In this document: piece by piece, positions 57,591-64,000 of the stretch | How positions within the stretch are numbered: the first letter of the stretch is position 1 | Layout: each line of letters starts with the position of its first letter | Assembly: GCA_037176705.1 (NCBI GenBank) | Contig: JBAWUJ010000092.1 | Coordinates: 124,001-188,000 of the forward strand | Direction of reading: 5' to 3' | Length of the DNA: 64,000 nt | Source: Molossus alvarezi | Lineage: Eukaryota > Chordata > Mammalia > Chiroptera > Molossidae | The notes under the pieces: generated by a model | Database searches by the model: none | The model's input: the letters and a program-made list of their open reading frames with translations, nothing else | What the model was told of the DNA's origin: nothing | Translations under genes and position numbers: made by a program

Positions 57591-59103
57591 TTTGGCTATC
57601 GCAGTGGGCTTTGTAGTCTGCCAAATTTTCCCTGTGGGTGTTGGTGTTCTGCTGTTTTTGGTTCCCTCTCCTGGGTTTGGATGAGCCAGGGAGGACCCAC
57701 TGTAAACACTAACTTCAAGTCTTAGCTTTTCTGGTTAGTGTTGCTAGCCAAGGGAATGGTAGTTATCCTCTAGCTTTTTTTTTTTTTTGCTGGAGGCTAT
57801 TAGTAGAGGTCACCTGAAGACCCTTGGTTTCTGAGTTGCATGAAAAACTCCCTCAGGTGCTCAGTGTAAGAGGATTTCTCAAAGGTGGGGCAGCTGCTGG
57901 TTGTTAATGGCCTCAAATAGAATTTCAACGGCCACCAGGTGGGATTGAATCTCTGAGGGATGGGCCTCTGCCTCACCTCTCCCCAGGGCCCTGGGAGGGA
58001 GTAAAATGACCACAGTCCTGCATGGCTGCACTTAGAAAAAGCTCTGAGCACCCTCCAAAACCCGAGTGTCCCCACAGAATTTTATTCCAGTCTGCCTTTC
58101 CTCTGCTGTAGTCCAAGGTGAGTGGCTGCTGCCAATGTAGCCTTTGTCTAAACTCTGCGTCATGGAGCTGGCTGTGACTTTTTTTTTTTTTTGTACAGAT
58201 AGAGTGGGAGGGAGAAAGAGGAAGGGAGAGAGAGAGAGAGAAACATCGACATGAAGGGATACATCGAGTGGCTGCCACCCGCACGACCAACCAGGGCCGG
58301 GGACAAACTGCAACCGAAGCACGTGCCCTTAGCGGGAACTGAACCCGAGTCTCTCCGCAGCTGATGCTCTAACCGCTGAGTCAAACTGGCCAGGGCCCGG
58401 CTGTGACTTTTAACACAAGAGTGCTACTTCCAGCCAAGGACAGCCATGACTGTGGTACCAGCAGAGGGTTTTGCACTCAGCAGAAGCCCCAGGATTGAGC
58501 CACGGTACTGGGACACTCCCATGGTGGCATCACCTTTCAGCAGAGTCCCCTGGTCCTTGCAAGTCTGTGCGACACCAGCCAAGGGCTTAGAAAACAGAGT
58601 TCACAGGAGTCAGCCTGGGTAGCAGCGTCCCGCCGAGTTCCCTGGTGAGAACCAGTCCATGCCAGCCTGGGCGGCACCAGCTGAGGGCTTAGCAGGCAGT
58701 AGAGTTTGCAGGACTCAGGCGTGGTTGCAGCAGAGGCATTAGCAGCAACTTCCTGCCGCCGAGTCCCCTGGTCCCAGCGAGTCTGTGCGGCACCAGCCGA
58801 GGGCTTGGCAGGCAGCAGAGTTCGCAGGACTCAGGTGGGGTCGCAGCGGAGGTGTTAAGAGCAAGTTCCCACCACCAAGTCCCCTGGTCCTCACCCAGGC
58901 CGCTGCGGACCATGGGCTCCCGGCTCCTCTTGCGTCCTCGCAAGCCTACCAGGATTGAATTGGTTTCCCTGGTTATGTGGCCCTCCAAGGTGTCTTTCGG
59001 TTGCCCCTTCCTGAAGATTTGCCTTTATTTTTGTTGTGAATCCAGTTTTGTTTTGGGAGATGGTCTGTGTTGCTCCATTCACTCCACCGCCATTTTTTCT
59101 TCT
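57591..59103 (-). promoter_or_regulatory. L1 5' UTR (internal promoter region) with tandem monomers
   Basis: The 5' part of the nested L1. About 58540-58890 is locally GC-richer and carries repeated monomers of roughly 90-126 bases ('AGTCCCCTGGTCC', 'GGCACCAGC.GAGGGCTT.GCAGGCAG.AGAGTT.GCAGGACTCAG'), resembling the monomer-type promoters known from mouse L1. A SINE is inserted at 58183-58398. Confidence 0.7.
58183..58398 (-). mobile_element. VES SINE in the L1 5' UTR
   Basis: A perfect 13-base target duplication GGCTGTGACTTTT (58170-58182 and 58399-58411). Well-preserved body and tRNA-like end (TGATGCTCTAACCGCTGAGTC). It is one of the youngest SINEs here, since it post-dates the nested L1. 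Confidence 0.95.
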
Positions 59104-59650
59104 CTAATGTGACTTTAATATAATCCATAAAAATTCTAGAAGAATCAGTAGGCAACAAAATCATGCACAGCAGAATTTTCACTGATACATTACCCAAGGC
59201 AACAGAAACAAAGGAGAACATGAACACATGGGACTACATCCAACTCAAAAGCTTCTGTACAGCAAAAGATACAATCATCAAAATGGAAAGGAAACACTTT
59301 GTATGGGAAAGCATAATTGGCAATAATATGTCAGATAAGGGGTTAATTTCCAATATATAGAGAGTCCTCATACATCACATGATCTCACTTATTTGTGGAA
59401 TATAATGAATATACCAGTGTGGGAATGGGGTAGACCCAAACATGTGGAAGTGAAGTACAGACTGACAATCCCCAGAAAAAGAGTTGGGGGAGAGAGATGA
59501 ACCACAGAACTTATGTGTATGTATGCATGAACAATGGATCATGAACGGCACGCCCATGGATGGCATGAGGAAGGATGGGAGGTGGGAGTCAGTGCGGAAA
59601 AAAGGAGAAATATCTGTAACAAAAATAAATTAATTTAAAAATAAATAAAC
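59104..59650 (+). mobile_element. Old L1, plus strand, right part (3' end)
   Basis: Continues the old L1 of 47695-52583: ORF2 C-terminal region (SRIFTDTLPKATETKENMNT at about 59169-59230) with a deletion, then 3' UTR (ACAATCCCCAGAAAAAG, GAACCACAGAACTTATG) and an A-rich tail at about 59640. Confidence 0.88.
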
Positions 59651-59682
59651 AAAAAATAAATTATTTAATGATGTACTCACCA

Positions 59683-60967
59683 CCAGCACTAACAACTATT
59701 TGTCAAAGGGGCACGCTGAACCCACACACACTTTGCAGGCATATTCTCCATGGCTAGCTCCATCAGGTGCTCAAAATAAAACAACTTCCCAGTGTGCAAC
59801 GGTCGCTCTGACTGGCCTCAGACACTGAGCCTCAAGCTTTATGGACAAATCAGGAGGTCACCACAGTTGAAACAGGATGATGTTCCCTTGACTGGTGCCA
59901 CATTATAGTGTCTTTTGGCCTCAATTGAGCCTTGGCGGGGCCAGAATAAAGTTTAAAAATTTGAAGGCCCCAAAATTATCTGTCTTATTAACAAACTTTG
60001 ACTGATCAACAATTATGCTTAGTCGTGGTCTGGGCACTGAGGGCAAAACACAGGAGATATCAAGGTCCCTTACTGTTAAGAGGCTGATAAAAAATCAAGA
60101 ATAAAGTGCAGACAAGTCAGACATAGTGTTGTTGTCCAAGTATAGATATATTTTATGAGAAAAAAGGGAGAAGTAGCCTATAAAATAGGGTGTAGGGACA
60201 ACCTAGTTTGTTTGGGTAGAGTGGGAAGGAGCCACAGAGGCATCTCAGTAACAAAGTCTTGTCAGGGAGCTGGTGTGCAATGGTCCTATGGTAGGGCAGA
60301 TGGACAATTCAACATAACACTTTTCAACAGAAAAGTTCAGTACAATAGACCAAAGTTTATGGTTCGATTGATATGAATGTCACTGATATGCAAGTCCACA
60401 TAATATTAATGATGTCCAAAGCGTTGGGAGATGGATGCATGAGGGCTGATTGTTCATAGTTACTGGTGATGTTTTAGAGATGATGGAAATATTTATATAG
60501 TAGATGGCAGAGATAGTTACAAAACTCTGAATATATTGAATCCACTGAGAGTGTACTTGAAATTCATGAACTTTATGTTATGTAAATAATAGATCCATCA
60601 AGCTGTTACAAAGTACATATGGCACATTGTCAGGGATTGAGCAATGACATGCAGGAAAAAGATTAGTCATAAATGTCAGGGACATCTAGTCAAGAGGTGG
60701 TTGTCAAAGGGGTGAAATAGGAACACTGAACTGAGCGCAGATTTGGGTCTTGGTATAAGTTGACCATCACACTTGCCTTTCCCAGGTGTTCCATATCTAT
60801 TGCTTTCTGCACTCAGAGAAAAACGGTACATGTGGGAGCTGAGAAAGTCTTTTGTTTAAGTGGTGACCAGAGTTTTTCAAGACAGCGACGTTGGTCTCAA
60901 ATTTGAAGTTTTGCAAGACTTGATGAGATGTGAAGGGACCAACTGACAAGTGAACAGGATTGATGTT
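59683..60967. repeat. Low-copy duplication, copy 2
   Basis: Partner of 39737-41283. It lacks the SINE found in copy 1 and ends at GAACAGGATTGATG, where an L1 tail begins. No coding frame is conserved between the copies. Confidence 0.88.
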
Positions 60968-63900
60968 TTTTTTTTTTTTTTTTCTTATGAATTTTTATTT
61001 ATTTATTTATTTATTTTGTTACAGATATTTTACCTTTTTACCCCATTGGCACCCCCCATCCCACCCCCCCTCCACCCTGTCCCCGGCTTAGTTGTCCATG
61101 TCCATTGGTCATGCATACATGCATATAAGTTCTGTGGTTTATCTCTTCCCACCCCCCCACCCCCCATCCCCTCTTCTGAGGGATGTCAGTCTGTGCCCTA
61201 CTTCCATGTGTCTGGGTCTACTGTATTCCTCAGACTGTTATGTTCATTATATTCTGTATATAAGTGAGATCATGTGGTATTTGTCTTTTTCTGCTTGGCT
61301 TCTTTCACTTAGGATAATACTTTCCAGGTCCCTCCATGTCGTCTCAAAGGATAAGAGATCTTTCTTTCTTACCGCTGCATAGTACTCCATTGTGTATATG
61401 TACCACAGCTTTTTTATCCATTCGTCTACTGGTGGACACTTGGGCTGTTTCCAGATCTTAGCTATTGTAAATAGTGCTGCTATGAACATGGGGGTACATA
61501 TACTCTTCTTGATTGGTGTTTCAGGCTTCTTAGGGTATATTCCCAGCAGTGGGATCACTGGGTCAAATGGAAGTTCAATTTTTAATTTTTTGAGGTAGCA
61601 CCATATTGTTTTCCATAGCGGCTGCACCAGTCTGCATTCCCACCAGCAGTGTGTTAGAGTCCCCTTTTCTCCACACCCTCGCCAACACTTGTTGTTTGAT
61701 GATTTGTTGATGGTGGCCATTCTGACAGGTGTGAGGTGATACCTCATTGTTGTTATAATTTGCATCTCTCTGATGATTAGTGATGTTGAGCATTTCTTCA
61801 TATGTCTCTTAGCCATTTTTATGTCCTGTTTGGAGAGGTGTCTATTCAGCTCCTCTGCCCATTTTTTAATTGGGTTCTTTGTCTTCCTTTTGTGGAGTTG
61901 TATGAGCACTCTAAATATATTGGAAATTAACCTCTTATCTGATACATCATTGGCAATGATGTTCTCCCATACAGTGGGTTCCCTTTCCATTTTGATGATT
62001 GTTTCTTTTGCTGTGCAGAAACTTTTTAGTTCGATGTAGTCCCATGTGTTCATTTTCTCCTTTATTTCTGTTGCCTTAGGTGATGTATCAGTGAAAATTC
62101 TGCTCCGTATGATGTCCGAAATTTTGTTGCCTACCTTCTCTTCTACAATTTTTATGGATTCACAGGTTACATTTAAGTGTTTTATCCATTTTGAGTTTAT
62201 TTTTGTGTATGGTGTAAGTTGATGGTCTAGTTTCATTTTTTTGCATGTAGCTGTCCAATTTTCCTAACACCATTTATTAAAGAGGCTGTCGTTACTCCAC
62301 TGTATGCTCTTGCCACCTTTGTCAAATATTAATTGAGCGTATTGCCTTGGGTCCATTTCTGGGTTTTCAGTTCTGTTCCACTGGTCTATATGCCTGTTCT
62401 TGTGCCAGTACCAGGCTGTTTTGGTTACAGTCGCTTTGTAGTATAACCTGATATCTGGTATTGTGATCCCACCTACTTTGTTCTTCTTTTTCAAGATTGC
62501 TGTGGCTATTTGGGGTCTTTTTTGGTTCCATATGAACTTTTGAAGTATTTGTTCTAGTTCTATGAAATATGTCATTGGTATTTTGATGGGGATTGCATTG
62601 AATCTATAGCTTGCTTTGGGTAGTATGGACATTTTAATGATCTTAATTCTTCCAATCCATGAACAGTGCTTCCACTTTTTTATATCTTCCTCTATTTCTT
62701 TTTTCAATGACCTGTAGTTTTCTGGAAATAGGTCCTTTACTTCTTTGGTTAAGTTTATTCCTAGGTATCGTAATTTTTTTGGCGCGATGGTAAATGGGAT
62801 TGTTTTTTCAGTTTCTCTTTCTGTGAGTTCATCATTGATGTACAAGAATGCCGTCGATTTCTTGACGTTAATTTTGTATCCTGCTACTTTGCCAAATTTA
62901 TGTATTAAGTCTACTAGATTTTTGATGGAGTCTTTAGGGTTTTCTATGTACAATATCATTTCATCTGAAAATAATGACAGTTTCACTTCCTCCTTTCCAA
63001 TTTGGATCCCTTTTATTTTTTCTTCATGTCTGATTGCTGTGGCTAAGACTTCCCGTACAATGTTAAATATGAGTGGCAAAAGTGGACATCCCTGTCTTGT
63101 TCCTGTTCTTAATGGAAATGTTTTTAGTTTCTGTCCATTGAGTATGATGTTGGCTGTAGGTCTTTCATATATGACCTTTATTATGTCGAGATATGATCCC
63201 TCTATTCCTACATTGCTGAGCTTTTTTATCAGAAATGGATGCTGGATTTTGTCGAATGCTTTTTCAGCATCTATTGATATGATCATGTGATTTTTATTCT
63301 TCATTTAGTTTATGTGGTGTATCACGTTTATTGATTTGCGAATATTGTACCAGCCTTGCATCCCTGGGATGAATCCCACTTGGTCATGGTGAATAATTTT
63401 TTTGATGTATTTCTGGATCCAATTTGCTAATATTTTGTTCAGGATTTTGGCATCTATGTTCATCAGGGATATTGGCCTGTAGTTTTCTTTCTTCATAGTG
63501 TCTTTTTCTGGTTTTGGAATTAGAATTATGCTGGCCTCATAGAACGTGTTTGGAAGTCTTCCTTCTTCTTGAATTTTTTGAAATAGTTTGAGGAGAATGG
63601 GTGTTAGTTCTTTTTTGAATGTTCGGTAAAACTCCCACATGAAACCATCTGGGCCTGGGCTTTTGTTTGCTGGGACAGTCTTGATTACCTCTTCAATTTC
63701 CTTAGTTGTTATTGGTCTGTTCAAGTTTTCTATCTCTTCCGGGAATAGTTTTGGGAGACTGTGTGTTTCTAGAAATTTATCCATTTCGCTTAGATTGTCG
63801 AATTTGTTGCCATATAGTTGCTCATAGTAGTTGTTAACGATCTTTTGTATTTCCGTGGTGTTGGTTGTTACTTCTCCTCTTTCATTTCTGATTTTGTGTA

Positions 63901-64000
63901 TTTGGGTTCTCTCTCTTTGTTTCTTGGTGAGTCTAGCTAAGGGTCCATCAATCTTGTTTATCTTTTCGAAAAACCAGCTCTTTGTTTCATTGATCCTTTG
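60968..64000 (-). mobile_element. L1, minus strand, running off the right edge
   Basis: Inserted in duplication copy 2: a T18-type run at about 60965-60983 (A-tail), then 3' UTR, then ORF2 in minus orientation to the window edge, where it reaches the linker before the reverse transcriptase. It is very similar to the young L1 at 6311-8936. The 5' end is outside the window. Confidence 0.92.
61247..63784 (-). pseudogene. L1 ORF2 (linker, reverse transcriptase, C-terminus), frameshifted
   Basis: Three frames in a row: 63784-63305 ([23 protein letters not shown], to INVIHHIN then stop), 63304-62264 ([34 protein letters not shown], ending NKWC), and 62236-61247 ([32 protein letters not shown], natural stop). 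The catalytic motif reads FSDEMILY (about 62956-62980) instead of FADDMILY, losing a metal-binding Asp. Coding capacity is nearly complete, but the enzyme is dead. Confidence 0.9.

Larger units (their letters stand above)
52584..59103 (-). mobile_element. Near full-length L1, minus strand, nested in the old L1
   Basis: A 12-base target duplication AATGTGACTTTA (52572-52583 at the left, about 59105-59116 at the right) marks it. The 3' end is at the left (T-rich, 3' UTR) and the 5' UTR at the right, about 6.5 kb in total. It contains an intact ORF1 and an ORF2 that is complete in extent but frameshifted. A SINE lies in its 5' UTR. Confidence 0.93.

Overview
The window is mammalian nuclear DNA, almost certainly from a bat (Chiroptera). 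The evidence is many tRNA-derived VES-type SINEs, with the characteristic tRNA-like head and the tail that reads ATCCTCGGGTGAGGAT, together with a dense layer of LINE-1 (L1) copies of several ages. There is no bacterial-style gene order. Nearly every longer open frame is L1 sequence, its antisense shadow, or chance. The best-supported host-gene content is a cluster of broken TSPY-like (testis-specific protein Y / NAP-SET family) gene copies. The cluster, the many L1 insertions and the repeated low-copy duplications suggest a sex chromosome, probably the Y, but that is inference.

Layout. 1-3.3 kb: unique DNA, SINEs and a decayed single-exon claudin-34-like pseudogene with a polyadenylation signal. 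3.5-15.3 kb: an old, diverged tandem array of about 0.7-0.85 kb units, most of them carrying a motif resembling the CTCF-binding core in the same orientation. The array is split by a nest of L1s (5.64-10.06 kb), itself an L1 inserted in an older L1. 15.3-16.4 kb: L1 3' ends in opposite orientations.

16.4-36.5 kb: the TSPY-like cluster. Copy A (about 21.2-23.24 kb) keeps recognisable exons 1-5 with several stops. Copy B (about 26.2-28.05 kb) is the best preserved. Copy C (34.3-36.5 kb) has exon 1 and the start of exon 2. D (31.98-32.07 kb) and E (32.72-32.79 kb) keep only exon 5. Flanking non-coding blocks recur two to three times, so the cluster grew by local duplication. About 19.9-22.46 kb and 33.0-36.49 kb are paralogous, and the second carries a later solo LTR with an L1 nested in it.

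36.5-64 kb: mainly L1s. They are a minus-strand 5' half (36.5-38.2 kb), an internally deleted plus-strand copy (about 42.6-45.85 kb), an old plus-strand copy (about 47.7-59.65 kb) split by a near full-length minus-strand L1 (52.58-59.10 kb), and a minus-strand copy running off the right edge (60.97-64.0 kb). A non-coding duplication links 39.74-41.28 kb with 59.68-60.97 kb.

No gene in the window is convincingly intact. The TSPY-like copies have stops or frame slips. Only L1 ORF1 at 56.68-57.59 kb and a 740-codon ORF2 fragment at 6.6-8.8 kb remain long and open. Coordinates of repeats and of decayed exons are read by eye and are approximate to about 10-30 bases unless splice sites or target-site duplications are quoted.
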